NCBI GenBank assembly: GCA_016710385.1 | Contig: JADJVX010000028.1 | Span: forward strand, 1 to 23,397 | Length of the DNA: 23,397 bases | Origin: Actinomycetales bacterium | GTDB taxonomy: Bacteria; Actinomycetota; Actinomycetes; Actinomycetales; Dermatophilaceae | Reading direction: 5' to 3' | In this document: positions 1 through 7,279 of the stretch, one piece after another | Layout: each line of letters starts with the position of its first letter | How positions within the stretch are numbered: position 1 is the stretch's first letter | Translations under genes and position numbers: made by a program | The notes under the pieces: model-generated | Databases searched by the model: none | Told to the model about the DNA's origin: nothing | Seen by the model: the letters and a program-made list of their open reading frames with translations, nothing else

Positions 1-87
1 TCACCCTCACGGGCTTGCGCCAGGCCCCCGGCTTCGCTGCCCTGGTGGAGTCCACCGAGGCAGTGGCCGAGTCACTGCGGGCGATGA
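1..87 (+). CDS. 3' end of unrecognised gene, cut by window edge
   Basis: The left edge carries an open plus-strand frame (codons from base 3) with a natural, acidic, helix-like composition including ESTEAVAESLR. That frame has no stop of its own here. Removing one G from the GGG run at 79-81 gives a TGA at 85-87 that overlaps the ATG at 84 as ATGA, the coupling used throughout this window. I therefore read it as the C-terminus of a gene coupled to the HTH gene that follows. The function is not recognisable from about 28 residues, and the indel is an inference. Confidence 0.35.
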   Translation, partial: SPSRACARPPASLPWWSPPRQWPSHCGR

Positions 88-312
88 CGGTCGACGCACC
101 ACCCCGATACGAGCGGGTCGACACGAGGTCTCACCGTGGCCCAGGTCGCCGAGTACCTGGGCCTGTCGGTGCGCACGGTGCAGACCTACCGCACCGATGG
201 GCGGATGCCGCCCGCGACGATGATCGGCCGGACACCGACGTGGACTCGTGCGCAGATCGACCAGTGGATGACCAGCCGCCCGGGCCAGGGAGCACGGACG
301 GACCTTCACTGA
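84..312 (+). CDS. Small helix-turn-helix DNA-binding protein (excisionase/MerR-like), frame-broken
   Basis: The C-terminal part, 91-312 in one frame, reads LTVAQVAEYLGLSVRTVQTY and then an RTDGRMPP turn, GRTPTW and a DQW-containing helix, ending at TGA 310-312. This is the compact HTH_17/excisionase-like fold common in small actinobacterial phage and plasmid proteins: a recognition helix and then a wing-like segment. A start at ATG 84 requires removing one base near 125-135 and gives about 75 residues, the usual size. The alternative is the GTG at 136 with no indel, which would clip the first helix. It is one of only two plus-strand genes and faces the late operon across a terminator hairpin. 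Plausible roles are excisionase or regulator. The HTH call is firm, the role is not. Confidence 0.68.
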
Positions 313-329
313 CCCCAGGAACGCCGAAA

Positions 330-361
330 GCGCCCCCGCCGACAGAAGTCAGCGGGGGCGC
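330..361. terminator. Convergent bidirectional terminator hairpin
   Basis: A perfect 10-bp inverted repeat (GCGCCCCCGC at 330-339, GCGGGGGCGC at 352-361) encloses 12 bases that can add a short GAC/GTC inner stem with an AGAA loop. It sits between the TGA of the plus-strand HTH gene (312) and the stop of the last minus-strand tail gene (380), exactly where two converging transcripts should end. There is no long T tract, as is common for GC-rich actinobacterial terminators. Confidence 0.8.
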
Positions 362-379
362 GGTGGTGTGCGGGTTGGG

Positions 380-733
380 TCAGGGCGTGGCGGCTGCCCT
401 CGCGACGATCGTGAACGTCCGCCCGGGCGTGACGGTGGTCCCGATGGTGATCCGGGGCTCGCAGACGTGGGTCCAGCCGCGAGGACTGTCAGCCCAGGCG
501 CCGGCGGTCACGGCAGCCCCGGCGAACGCCGTCTGCGTGTGGGCGGTCCGGCGCCAGGTCGTGACCTCCTGACGAGCGGTGCCGTCCCATCGGGTCTCGG
601 TGGTCGCCGGATCGTCCCAGTCCATCGGGTATGCCGTCCCGTCCACGTCCATGACGATGGTCGCCGAGCTCGGGTCGGTGTTGGTCACGGCGTCGTAGTA
701 GAGCGCGCTCACCTTGTCGTCGTCCCAGGTCAT
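380..733 (-). CDS. Hypothetical protein, last gene of the late operon
   Basis: A 117-residue protein starting MTWDDDK, with ATG 733 overlapping the stop of the repeat-rich upstream gene as ATGA. The sequence is rich in T, A, D and W, has no signal peptide or TM segment, and ends in a beta-prone stretch (PRITIGTTVTPGRTFTIVA). I do not recognise a family. Its translational coupling to a tail-fibre-like protein, and its place as the last gene before the convergent terminator, suggest a small virion-associated or fibre-assembly protein. This is inference from position. The frame is intact. Confidence 0.6.
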   Translation of the reverse strand: MTWDDDKVSALYYDAVTNTDPSSATIVMDVDGTAYPMDWDDPATTETRWDGTARQEVTTWRRTAHTQTAFAGAAVTAGAWADSPRGWTHVCEPRITIGTTVTPGRTFTIVARAAATP

Positions 734-1805
734 GACGGGGCTCCTGTCAGGGTCGGGGTGTAGGCGGTGCCCTGGGCATCCGGGGTGTAGGCGCGGCCGG
801 TGAGGGTGGGTGTCCAGGCTCGACCGGTGAGGGTGAGGCGGACGGGGGGTGAACGGGACGGCGATGGTGACGGTGCCGCTGACCGTGCTGACAACATCGA
901 CGGTGCCCGCGACGTCGATGAGCGCTGTCACGGTGCCGGTCGTTCCGCTGACGACCGTGACTGACCCCGGAGGCAGCGGCCAGGAGGGACGCGGCTCCGC
1001 TGGTCGTGGCTGTGACGACGGTGGTCCCAGTGACGCGGAGGCGGGCCGTCACTGTCCCAGCGGTGCCGGTGGCTGCCGCGGTGGTCCCTGATGCTGTCAG
1101 GCGCGCGGTCACGGTCCCGCTGGTAGCGCTGCTGACCGGGACGGTGCCGGACGTGCCGAGCGTGGCGGTAACCGATCCGGTCGTGGAGCTCACAACGGTC
1201 ACGGTCCCGACCGCGGCATACCGCCGTCAGGCTGCCCGAGGTCGCCGACGTGATGGCGACGGCCCCAGATACGCTGTGGACCTGGGGTCCGCCGACGAGG
1301 GTAGGCGATCCGCTGGTCGTCGAGACGACGGTGACCGTCCCGGATGCGGCGAGCAGGGCCGTCGCGGTGCCGCTGGTGGTCGAGACGATGGGCGTGACGC
1401 CGGGGGATACGGGCAGGACCGCGCTGGCGGCCCCTGTCGTCGCGGAGGTGACAGCGACAGTGCCGGACGCCGCCAGTCGCGCGGTGACGGTCCCTGACGT
1501 GCCGCTGACGATGGCGACCGTGCCGGATGCGGCTGCTCGTGCGCTGGCTGTGCCGCTGGTGGTGCTCGTGATGGCAACCGTGCCGGAGACCTGGTGGACG
1601 GTTCCGCCCCGGTGACGGCCTGCCCGTCCCACGACCACGCGGGGTCGTCCCAGGTGACGGTCGCGTCATCCCAGGTCGCACCTGCGGACCCGAACAGCAG
1701 GGTCCGCAGGACGCTCGGCCACGCTCCGGCCCGTACGCGGTAGACGACGCCGTATGGTGTGCCGCGCCGCCACTCGTTGCGGCTCCACCATGAGGCCACG
1801 GGCAC
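730..1805 (-). CDS. Repeat-rich tail fibre/adhesin-like protein, four frame breaks
   Basis: The start is GTG 1805 or, with better spacing after GAGGGG, GTG 1799. The N-terminal 60 residues include tandem TWDDATVTWDD/PAWSWDG motifs. They are followed by twelve ~20-residue repeats of the type xSGTVxVxSxTSGTVTAxL and a tail of 9-residue units (TLTGRAYTP-like) ending TLTGAPS and TGA at 730. The frame must be corrected at the C run 1607-1610 (one base missing on the coding strand), near 1218-1223 (one extra), at 965-968 (one extra) and at 844-849 (one extra). The corrected length is about 355 residues. Alternating hydrophobic and Thr/Ser positions predict stacked beta strands, as in fibre shafts or surface adhesins. 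Its position in the post-lysis tail module supports a host-contact role. Receptor and function are not known. Confidence 0.7.
854..1590 (-). repeat. Twelve tandem ~60-bp coding repeats
   Basis: Within the fibre-like gene, twelve units of about 60 bp encode 20-residue blocks such as ASGTVAIVSGTSGTVTARLA (two units are 21 and 25 residues). Units are diverged in DNA but keep the SGTV...S.TSGTVTA skeleton, so this is an old protein repeat maintained by selection, not a recent DNA duplication. Three of the gene's four frame breaks lie in or at the end of the array. Confidence 0.85.
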
Positions 1806-1809
1806 CCCC

Positions 1810-2625
1810 TCAGGCGTTGATGACGGTCAGCAGCAGGTCAGGGATTCCGGAGGACGCTGAGTCGGCCGCGATGATCGGCCACAGGGCTGACGTCGCATAG
1901 ACGATGGGTAGGCCCGTCTTGTCAGGTCCATGCACATCGCCAGCGCCGACGACAGGCACCCTGCCGCCCTCCCATAGGGGGCGGGCGAGGATCACGTTCA
2001 CGCTGCCCGCAGAGGCGACGGTGCCGCCGATGGTCACAGAGTCGATCTTCTGCACGCCGACATCGCCTGCCTGGAGGGGCATCTGGATCAGGCGACCCGT
2101 GATGTATGACGCGAGGGTCGCGGTCGCCCCGGTGGTCCGTCCTGCCGTTCCCGCCGAGTTGGTGTAGCCGACAGCGACAGTCGTCGCGGTAGCGGAGACG
2201 GCCGCGTTGATCTCGATCCAGATCTCCGTTCCGACGCCGGCCCCATCAGGGAAGCGTCCAAGCGCGCTCGGCTGGCCTGTGAACGTCGTGGTCGCGAGCG
2301 TCGTCATGACGACGGACCCCGCATGCCAGATGCGGTCCTTGACCTCCAGTCGGCAGGCAACCGTGTTGGCGAACGCCACCGAATGCAGGTATCCGGTATT
2401 GCCGGACCCGAAGGCGTTGAGTAGCGGGAAGCCCGCCACCGCGTCATCCACGAGGACGCCCGCGGTCGTGTTGCCGATGGACAGCGACCCTGCACCAGGG
2501 TTGCCCGCATTGCCCAGGAGGGTGTGCCACTGCGCGGCGGTTGTGGTGGCTGAGGCGGTCTTGGTGATCGGGATGAATTGCCTGGCCGCGGCGACCAGGC
2601 CGTCCCCTCCGGTTAGTGCCATCAT
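1810..2625 (-). CDS. Minor tail/virion structural protein
   Basis: The start is ATG 2625 (second ATG 2622 also possible), overlapping the upstream stop as TGATG, and gives 271 residues. The sequence is beta-rich, with many T/A/G-rich strands, no TM segments, and a C-terminal half containing ARPLWEGGRVPVVGAGDVHG and an end of DLLLTVINA. It has the look of actinophage virion proteins encoded among tail-fibre genes, but I cannot name a Pfam family. It lies between the fibre-assembly-like gene and the repeat protein, all translationally coupled. The frame is intact. An upstream extension of the open frame to 2874 is a shadow of the preceding gene. Confidence 0.65.
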   Translation of the reverse strand: MMALTGGDGLVAAARQFIPITKTASATTTAAQWHTLLGNAGNPGAGSLSIGNTTAGVLVDDAVAGFPLLNAFGSGNTGYLHSVAFANTVACRLEVKDRIWHAGSVVMTTLATTTFTGQPSALGRFPDGAGVGTEIWIEINAAVSATATTVAVGYTNSAGTAGRTTGATATLASYITGRLIQMPLQAGDVGVQKIDSVTIGGTVASAGSVNVILARPLWEGGRVPVVGAGDVHGPDKTGLPIVYATSALWPIIAADSASSGIPDLLLTVINA

Positions 2626-3091
2626 CAGGTCCCGTCTGTCGAGAGCAGGTCGCGGCGCGCGAGTCGGATGAGCGCGTTCACCTGTCGGGTGAGCGCTTTG
2701 ACTTGGGCGACCGCCTGTGCGTTGGTGGGGGATGCGACCGCCAGGAATGCCGCGTTGTTGGTGAGGGCAGTGGCGGCCTTGGCCAGTAGGCGGCCCCGTT
2801 GGTGGTGCTGGTGGTCGCGTCGAGCTCGGCTTGCGTCTTGGCCCGGACCGTCCACGTGTCTGTCGGGACGCCACCGACGAGGGTCACCGCATAGTCACTC
2901 GTGTGGGTGGCCGTGTCAGCAGTCCGCGCGACGACGGCGACCGGGAGCCACCCGCACGCGGCGGCCAGCGCCTCGGTCCAGATCCCGTCGAGCGGGGTCA
3001 CCCATGCGCCCGTGTCGAGACGACGGGCCGCGGGCGGTGGAGTGTTGCGGGTCGACTGGATGATGCCGCCGACGACGAGTGCGTAGGTCAT
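2625..3091 (-). CDS. Tail-fibre-associated protein, one frame break
   Basis: ATG 3091 overlaps the LamG-like gene's stop as ATGA. The N-terminus (MTYALVVGGIIQST...PPPAARRLDTG...CGWLPV) and the C-terminal helix (AQVKALTRQVNALIRL) match a two-part architecture common in actinobacterial phages among fibre genes: a beta N-terminal domain, a short TVRAKTQAELDA helix, then an alpha-helical tail. The halves are in different frames. One missing G at the run 2794-2797 joins them into about 155 residues ending TGA 2625. The function is probably structural or fibre assembly; the exact role is unknown. Confidence 0.7.
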
Positions 3092-3819
3092 GGGGTCCCC
3101 CACTTGGCCTTGAGGTATGCCTCCAGGGCGAGGCGGTCGGTGGAGCCAAGGGGCGCGTCCGTGATGACGACCTCGGCGAGGTCACCGACGAACCACGTCG
3201 CCCCGTCGTTGCGGCGGCCGATGGTGAGGGTGCCACTGGTCCAGTTGGTCGAGGCGACCGAGGCGGACCGCAGTTGGGTGCCGTCGAGCCACTGGGTGGC
3301 CGAAGCGGTGCCGCCCGAGATGGAGCGGTTGGTGACGACTGCTCCCCACGTGGTTTGCCCGCGCAGGTTGTGCCATGCCGAGTTGATCATCTCGGGGAGC
3401 CCGGCATACATCGCGTTGTCGGTGGTTGTCTGCCACTGGTCGGCCGGAGCTGGGAGGTTGTTGGTGGTGATGGTTGCCGGGGCTGACAGGTAGGTGGGCA
3501 GGCCGCTGCCGGCGGTGCGCATGACCACGGCGACGCAACCGCCCGTAGCGTGCAGGCCAGCGGCAGGGCGGCTCATCCCGGCCCCGCCAGCGAATGAGAG
3601 GGCGAGTAGCCCGTTCTGGGTGACGGTCCGAGTTGGGCCGCCCGCAACGGCGGTCACGTCGCGGCCAGTCCCCGATTTGTCGGCCCAGGTTGCGACGTTG
3701 CTGCCGCTCATGGTGACGGTCGCCGCATCTGACCCATCGAGCCACACCATGAGCGACGGGAGCCGGAGCGGGCTCCACGTACTTTTTCGTGCCGCTGCCT
3801 GCCGAATGCCGACGCTCAC
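3088..3819 (-). CDS. LamG/concanavalin A-like lectin-fold tail protein
   Basis: GTG 3819 overlaps the upstream TGA as GTGA and gives 243 residues. The protein shows the usual landmarks of LamG-like jelly-roll domains in phage tails: LMVWLDGSDAATVT near residue 25, VATWADKSGTGRD, NGLLALSFAGGAGM, then WFVGDLAEVVI and the closing helix RLALEAYLKAKWG. Such domains bind carbohydrate or form structural parts of fibres, so a role in recognising host wall polysaccharide is plausible. A longer start at 3852 would only extend into the preceding gene. The frame is intact, and the family call rests on the WLD...WxDxSG...LAEVVI...YLKxKWG pattern. Confidence 0.8.
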   Translation of the reverse strand: MSVGIRQAAARKSTWSPLRLPSLMVWLDGSDAATVTMSGSNVATWADKSGTGRDVTAVAGGPTRTVTQNGLLALSFAGGAGMSRPAAGLHATGGCVAVVMRTAGSGLPTYLSAPATITTNNLPAPADQWQTTTDNAMYAGLPEMINSAWHNLRGQTTWGAVVTNRSISGGTASATQWLDGTQLRSASVASTNWTSGTLTIGRRNDGATWFVGDLAEVVITDAPLGSTDRLALEAYLKAKWGTP

Positions 3820-4202
3820 GCGAAGGCCCGTCCGACCTGCGACCCCAGCCACGTCGTGCCCGAGTCAAGGGTCGTGAACACATAGAGGCTCGGGGTCGTG
3901 TATGTCGGGGCCGCCCCACCATCCCACTTGACTGATGCGGGCCACGTTGGGGTGAACGCCCCGGCCAACCGCAGCATGAACGAGTGCGAGACCGTGCCGA
4001 TCGTGCTGGTCGGGGCGGTGAATGAGAACGTCGTGCTCCCGGTCATGGTCACGTCGTGCGCCGCTCCCTGCGGCACCGTGTAGGTGCCCGTGACCGACGC
4101 CGACGCGACCTCGAATAGGCCGTCCGCTAGCCCCTCATGGTGGGCCATGTGCCCCGATGAGAGAGCCTGCCCGGAGACGGCCGGATCGGAGAAGTCGGTC
4201 AC
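3816..4202 (-). CDS. Small tail-fibre-like protein
   Basis: 128 residues from GTG 4202, two bases after the preceding stop. After a short N-terminal helix region (residues 1-30, with GHMAHHEGLADGLFEVA) the rest is beta-rich: TGTYTVPQGAAHDVTMTGST, TFSFTAPT, SFMLRLAG, and a WPASVKWDGGAAPTYT segment typical of small C-terminal fibre domains that end in VFTTLDSGTTWLG. No catalytic residues or TM segments are seen. It probably works with the LamG-like neighbour in the post-lysis adhesin module. Family resemblance is by pattern only. Confidence 0.65.
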   Translation of the reverse strand: MTDFSDPAVSGQALSSGHMAHHEGLADGLFEVASASVTGTYTVPQGAAHDVTMTGSTTFSFTAPTSTIGTVSHSFMLRLAGAFTPTWPASVKWDGGAAPTYTTPSLYVFTTLDSGTTWLGSQVGRAFA

Positions 4203-4203
4203 G

Positions 4204-4572
4204 TCAGTCCAGCGTGATCGCGGCAGCCCCGACCGCCCACTGGAGCGAGTCGCCGATAGCCAGGGTCTTGGACGCGGCGAGCGCCTGCCAGTCGGTGCGT
4301 TGCGTGCCGCCCGTCGACGCGCTGTAGATCGCGTAGTGCGTGACGGTGACCGCGCCAGACGCGGCAGCGCTGGTCAGCACCGCGCTGTTGGCTTTGACGC
4401 TCGGGGTTGCGGCAGTGGCGGCAGCCCAGCCCGTCGCACCGATGGCGGTACGCGCGAGCGATGCCGTCTCCGATGTGCCGTTGGCGCTGTAGGCGACGTA
4501 GTCCGTCGCGCCCGTCGTGGGGAAGCGGGCGTCGAGCGTGGCTTGCTGCTCGGTCTGGGTGAGTCCGGCCAT
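4204..4572 (-). CDS. Phage tail fibre-like protein, first gene of the post-lysis module
   Basis: ATG 4572 with AGGAGC four bases upstream gives 122 residues. It begins MAGLTQTEQQATLDARF and contains a beta-sandwich with GAVTVTHYAIYSASTGGT, DWQALAASKTLAIGDSLQ and a hydrophobic end. This TH(Y/V)..(W/Y).A.TGGT...L..(A/G)DxL layout is common in small proteins annotated as tail fibre or minor tail proteins in actinophages. A hairpin precedes it, so it probably heads its own transcription or translation unit. The open frame upstream to 4755 is a shadow. Confidence 0.7.
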   Translation of the reverse strand: MAGLTQTEQQATLDARFPTTGATDYVAYSANGTSETASLARTAIGATGWAAATAATPSVKANSAVLTSAAASGAVTVTHYAIYSASTGGTQRTDWQALAASKTLAIGDSLQWAVGAAAITLD

Positions 4573-4593
4573 GCGTGCTCCTAGGGCGTGAGG

Positions 4594-4617
4594 AAACCCC
4601 CCGGCGCTCCGGGGGTT
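4594..4617 (-). terminator. Hairpin between lysis genes and adhesin module
   Basis: On the minus strand AACCCCCGG, loop AGCG and CCGGGGGGTT form a stem with one bulged G, followed by TTCC. It lies in the roughly 105-base gap (4573-4678) after the holin-like gene and before the fibre module. A partial terminator that lowers expression of the distal genes is the simplest reading. No other gene is seen in the gap. Confidence 0.6.
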
Positions 4618-4678
4618 GAGGGGTTGGGTCAGGGCAGCCGTGCCGAGACGTCGACCGAGGGTGACGGTCGCCATGTCG

Positions 4679-4905
4679 TCAGGCCTCGTGCTCGCCGGTA
4701 TAGCCGGGCGTGTTTGCCTGTGCGGTGTAGCCGACACCCACGCCCAAGAAGGCATAGACGCTCAGAGCGACGTTGAGCCACGCAGGCGGGCCAGGCCTGC
4801 GCGGCGGCATACCCGGTCTGGGCGGCACCGAGGGCCAGGCCGAGCAGCCAGAACCCAATATAAACGCGGCGGCGGATATCGGGGCGTTCGGAGAGGGGGG
4901 TTCAT
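4679..4905 (-). CDS. Two-TM holin-like membrane protein, two frame breaks
   Basis: A perfect AGGAGG lies seven bases before ATG 4905. The corrected protein has about 74 residues: a charged N-terminus (SERPDIRRR), TM1 YIGFWLLGLALGAAQTGYAAA, a short loop, TM2 LNVALSVYAFLGVGVGYTA, and an acidic end (GEHEA). One extra base in the G run 4895-4900 and one in about 4781-4792 must be removed; the gene then ends at TGA 4679. Two TM segments, charged ends and a location just past the endolysin fit a class II holin or a holin-like phage membrane protein. A structural membrane protein of unknown role remains possible. Confidence 0.65.
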
Positions 4906-4915
4906 CGGGATCCTC

Positions 4916-5062
4916 CTAGAGGTCGTGGTCGGTGTCCTGCGAGCGAATCTCGTCGAGAATCCACCTGTCGGCGCGGTGGGCGAGAGCGAGAAGGCCGAGG
5001 ATGAGCCCGCACGCGGCGAGGGCCAGGAGGACGGAGCCGACGACGGCCAGGGCCTCAGCCAC
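4916..5062 (-). CDS. 48-residue membrane protein in lysis cassette
   Basis: GTG 5062 starts inside the end of the preceding mini-gene (8-base overlap) and the gene ends at TAG 4916. Residues 5-28 are one long hydrophobic segment (VVGSVLLALAACGLILGLLALA), followed by a charged soluble tail HRADRWILDEIRSQDTDHDL. One N-out or N-in TM segment with an acidic cytoplasmic-type tail fits a small holin, antiholin or spanin-like component. It is too short for family assignment. The strong AGGAGG of the next gene overlaps its stop. Confidence 0.6.
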   Translation of the reverse strand: MAEALAVVGSVLLALAACGLILGLLALAHRADRWILDEIRSQDTDHDL

Positions 5063-5153
5063 GGCACACCCGCCTCGCCGCCAGGACGACCCACACGACG
5101 ACCGCGAGGACCGCAGACAGGGCAGTCCAGGCGGCGTCGCGGATGAGGGTCAT
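5055..5153 (-). CDS. 32-residue single-TM mini-protein after endolysin
   Basis: ATG 5153 overlaps the endolysin stop as ATGA. The product MTLIRDAAWTALSAVLAVVV... has one TM segment (about residues 8-26) and a basic C-terminus (ARRVCRG). It is coupled to the next membrane gene by overlap. Size, membrane character and tight coupling to the endolysin suggest a lysis accessory, but there is no sequence family to support a precise role. Confidence 0.5.
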   Translation of the reverse strand: MTLIRDAAWTALSAVLAVVVWVVLAARRVCRG

Positions 5154-5911
5154 CGGGTGATGGGTGTGGTCCATAGGGCCGCCCAGGTGCGGGGACCGAC
5201 CACGCCGTCGACCCCAAGGTGCTTCTCGCGTTGGAACGCCCGGACGATCGCCTCGGTCGCCGGGCCATAGACGCCGTCGACCTTGATCGTCCAGCCGCGG
5301 GCCTTGAGGCGGCGCTGGATCGTGCGGACCCGCGGGCCCACGGACCCGCGTCGGGTGACCCGACCAGGGTATGCCGGCGGGGTGTCCGTCACGACAGGAG
5401 GCGGGGTGTGGGCGGGCGGTGCCGCGGTGTCGAGGAGGCCCGTCATGTCGACCCACCCGAGGATGACCGACCGGGAGCGGACCCGGCGGTACACGCCACC
5501 GCCGTTGGACTGGCTACCGACGTTGGTCGGGCTCGTGTTGCCCTCAATCGCCTGGTAGAGCCCGTCGACGGAACGCTCGTGGATGCCGATGTGTGAGGCG
5601 TGGCCGCTGCCGTCCCAGCAGTAGAGGACGAGGTCGCCGGGGGTCGGGTTGCTGGTCTTCCACCGCCCGGCCGCCTTGGCCCACAGCATGATCCGCTGGC
5701 ACTGGTAGGGCCAGGAGACGAGTGCCCGCAGGTCGACGCCGACGCGTAGGAGGCACCACGTGACGAACGCGGCGCACCACGCCCACCCGTTGGTCGACCC
5801 GATCGGCTGGCCCACCTCCGGCCAGTAGCGGACCCGGTTGCTGCCAGGCGGGTCCTCGGTGACGCCGAGCTGGGATGCCGCGACAGTGAGGGCGTCAGTC
5901 CTGGTCGCCAT
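5150..5911 (-). CDS. Endolysin: CHAP domain plus peptidoglycan-binding domain
   Basis: 253 residues, intact. Residues 1-155 are a CHAP-type cysteine amidase/endopeptidase: NGWAWCAAFVTWCL places the catalytic Cys at 46, SGHASHIGIHE gives His107, and AIEGN gives an acidic partner near 123; PGDLVLYCWDG is the usual strand before the His. A Pro-rich linker (160-183) leads to a PG_binding_1 domain at about 187-247 (VTRRGSVGPRVRTIQRRL...VDGVYGPATEAIVRAFQ). It cleaves host peptidoglycan at the end of infection. There is no signal peptide, so export would depend on a holin. ATG 5911 overlaps the preceding stop as TGATG. The two-domain call is secure; the exact bond cut is not. Confidence 0.93.
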   Translation of the reverse strand: MATRTDALTVAASQLGVTEDPPGSNRVRYWPEVGQPIGSTNGWAWCAAFVTWCLLRVGVDLRALVSWPYQCQRIMLWAKAAGRWKTSNPTPGDLVLYCWDGSGHASHIGIHERSVDGLYQAIEGNTSPTNVGSQSNGGGVYRRVRSRSVILGWVDMTGLLDTAAPPAHTPPPVVTDTPPAYPGRVTRRGSVGPRVRTIQRRLKARGWTIKVDGVYGPATEAIVRAFQREKHLGVDGVVGPRTWAALWTTPITR

Positions 5912-6048
5912 CAGGCGTCCCCGTCCTGGTCAATGTCGGGCTCGGGCGTCTGGTCGACGTCCAGCCCAGACGTGGCGGGGTCGTGCAGATCGACGACATC
6001 GGCGGCCAGGGCCGCTGTGGGGTCGTCGGGGTCGGGGGCGTCGGACAT
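5911..6048 (-). CDS. Small acidic protein upstream of endolysin
   Basis: 45 residues from ATG 6048 behind a perfect AGGAGG with a five-base spacer. Nearly a third of the residues are Asp or Glu (MSDAPDPDDPTAA...DIDQDGDA) and there is no TM segment. The strong ribosome binding site and the TGATG overlap with the endolysin suggest it sets endolysin translation or regulates lysis timing. No family is recognised. Confidence 0.6.
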   Translation of the reverse strand: MSDAPDPDDPTAALAADVVDLHDPATSGLDVDQTPEPDIDQDGDA

Positions 6049-6071
6049 GTGGTCCTCCTGTTTTGGTCGGG

Positions 6072-6230
6072 TCAGTCCTCGATGTCGTCGGCGAGCGCGT
6101 CGACGCGCGACGCGGCATCGGCCCAGGTGCGGTGCAGCTCGGCACGGCCACGGGCATAGTCCGCCAAGCCCAGCGCCCGGAACTCCTCGGCGAGGCGGCG
6201 CAGGCTGGCGAGGATCTCAGGGGACGTCAT
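6072..6230 (-). CDS. Small helical hypothetical protein
   Basis: 52 residues from ATG 6230, overlapping the preceding gene by 14 bases. The sequence is amphipathic helix throughout (SPEILASLRRLAEEFRALG, then RGRAELHRTWADAASRVDAL). There are no motifs or TM segments. It sits between the TM/coiled-coil protein and the endolysin. It could be a lysis accessory or a small virion protein; nothing decides between them. Confidence 0.55.
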   Translation of the reverse strand: MTSPEILASLRRLAEEFRALGLADYARGRAELHRTWADAASRVDALADDIED

Positions 6231-6621
6231 GGGTGACCCGCTCCAGCGACGGAAGCGTGAGATACGGCCGGAGCACGGTCGGAATGCTCGGCGCGGGCGG
6301 CGTCGCACCCGCCTCGATCCACTCCCACAGGGCCTCTACGTGCGCCACGAGGACGTCGTGCAGGACTCCCAGCCGGGTCGCCTGGGACTGTGCCTCGCGG
6401 GCGATCCGCTCGGCCTCCTCGGCTCGCTTGGTCGCCTCGGTAATCCGCCCCTCGGCGGCGCTGACAGCCTTGTGCAGGTCGTCGAGTCGTGACTGCATCT
6501 CTCCGACGAGGATCACCCACCCGCGGATCTGGGTGCGGCGTCGCCGATAGAGCGCCACGGAGAGCGCGCCGATAACGCCGACGATGACGCCACCGAGTCC
6601 GGTCCACTCTGCAGGGGTCAT
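6217..6621 (-). CDS. Membrane-anchored coiled-coil protein (DUF2746-like)
   Basis: ATG 6621 overlaps the upstream stop as ATGA and gives 134 residues. Residues 6-26 (WTGLGGVIVGVIGALSVALY) form one TM helix followed by basic RRRRTQ. Residues 30-90 are a heptad-rich coiled coil (EMQSRLDDLHKAVSAAEGRI...RAEEAERIAREAQ), with a further helix VAHVEALWEWIEAG and a Pro-rich end. This one-TM plus coiled-coil layout is typical of phage proteins near the lysin (DUF2746-type) that are proposed as holin-like or spanin-like. The role is inferred from topology and position. Confidence 0.7.
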   Translation of the reverse strand: MTPAEWTGLGGVIVGVIGALSVALYRRRRTQIRGWVILVGEMQSRLDDLHKAVSAAEGRITEATKRAEEAERIAREAQSQATRLGVLHDVLVAHVEALWEWIEAGATPPAPSIPTVLRPYLTLPSLERVTHDVP

Positions 6622-7273
6622 GCCGTGTAGTGGACTCGCAGGGACCATGTCGTCCCCGCCGTGGCGGCAGGGGAATGGCGGGATAGTTCGAGCCGACCGC
6701 GGCACCAGCAGCGGCGGCAGTGGACATCCCCACCTTGCTGGATGACCACCCAAGCGCATACCACAAGGGGGTCGAGCCGTAGGACGTGCGCCCTTGCCCT
6801 GAGATCAGCGTGTAGTCAGCGGCCGTGACGGGGAGCGCGAACAGGAACACGCGGTTGTTCCCCCCGCTGTCCGAGTACGTCGTCGTGGTCCCCGACACCA
6901 ACTTGATCTGCGCAGTGATATTCCCGCCAGCGCGCCGGTAGGTGCCAGTCAAGGTCCCGTTGCCCAGCGATGGGGCGGTACCTGCGTCGACCGTCCACGT
7001 CGGGGTATATGCCTGGTTGGTCGTGTCCCACATGGACCACGCGACGCCGTTCCAGACCCCGTATGCTTTGGTGTCGGACTCGTAGATCAACGCGCCCGCG
7101 GCCGGGGAGGCGGGGCGAGTGCTTGACGTACACACTGCGATGAAACGCGACTCGCGCCCGGTGAGCGCGGCTTGCACCGAGTTCGCCAGCTTCTGCGCGA
7201 TGAGCGCGATATCGGTGGCGGAGTCAGTGTCCGGGTAGACCAGGGCGTCGCCGGACGTGTAATGGTCAGCCAT
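6618..7273 (-). CDS. Minor tail protein, one frame break
   Basis: Starts MADHYTSGDALVYPDTDSAT at ATG 7273 with GAGGACT upstream. The layout is an N-terminal helix (DIALIAQKLANSVQAAL), the short conserved-looking beta segment GALIYESDTKAYGVWNGVAW, then a beta-sandwich (TPTWTVDAGTAPSLGNGTLTG, INRVFLFALP-like strands). This is a common last-tail-gene architecture in actinophages. One C is missing in the run at 6670-6673; restoring it moves the end from a long shadow frame to TTWSLRVHYTA and TGA 6618, about 218 residues. It probably forms part of the tail tip or fibre. Confidence 0.75.
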
Positions 7274-7279
7274 GAGTCC

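Noticed and set aside
854..1590. CRISPR array or non-coding tandem repeat
   Set aside because: Units are contiguous and diverged in DNA, with conserved protein sequence and no spacers.
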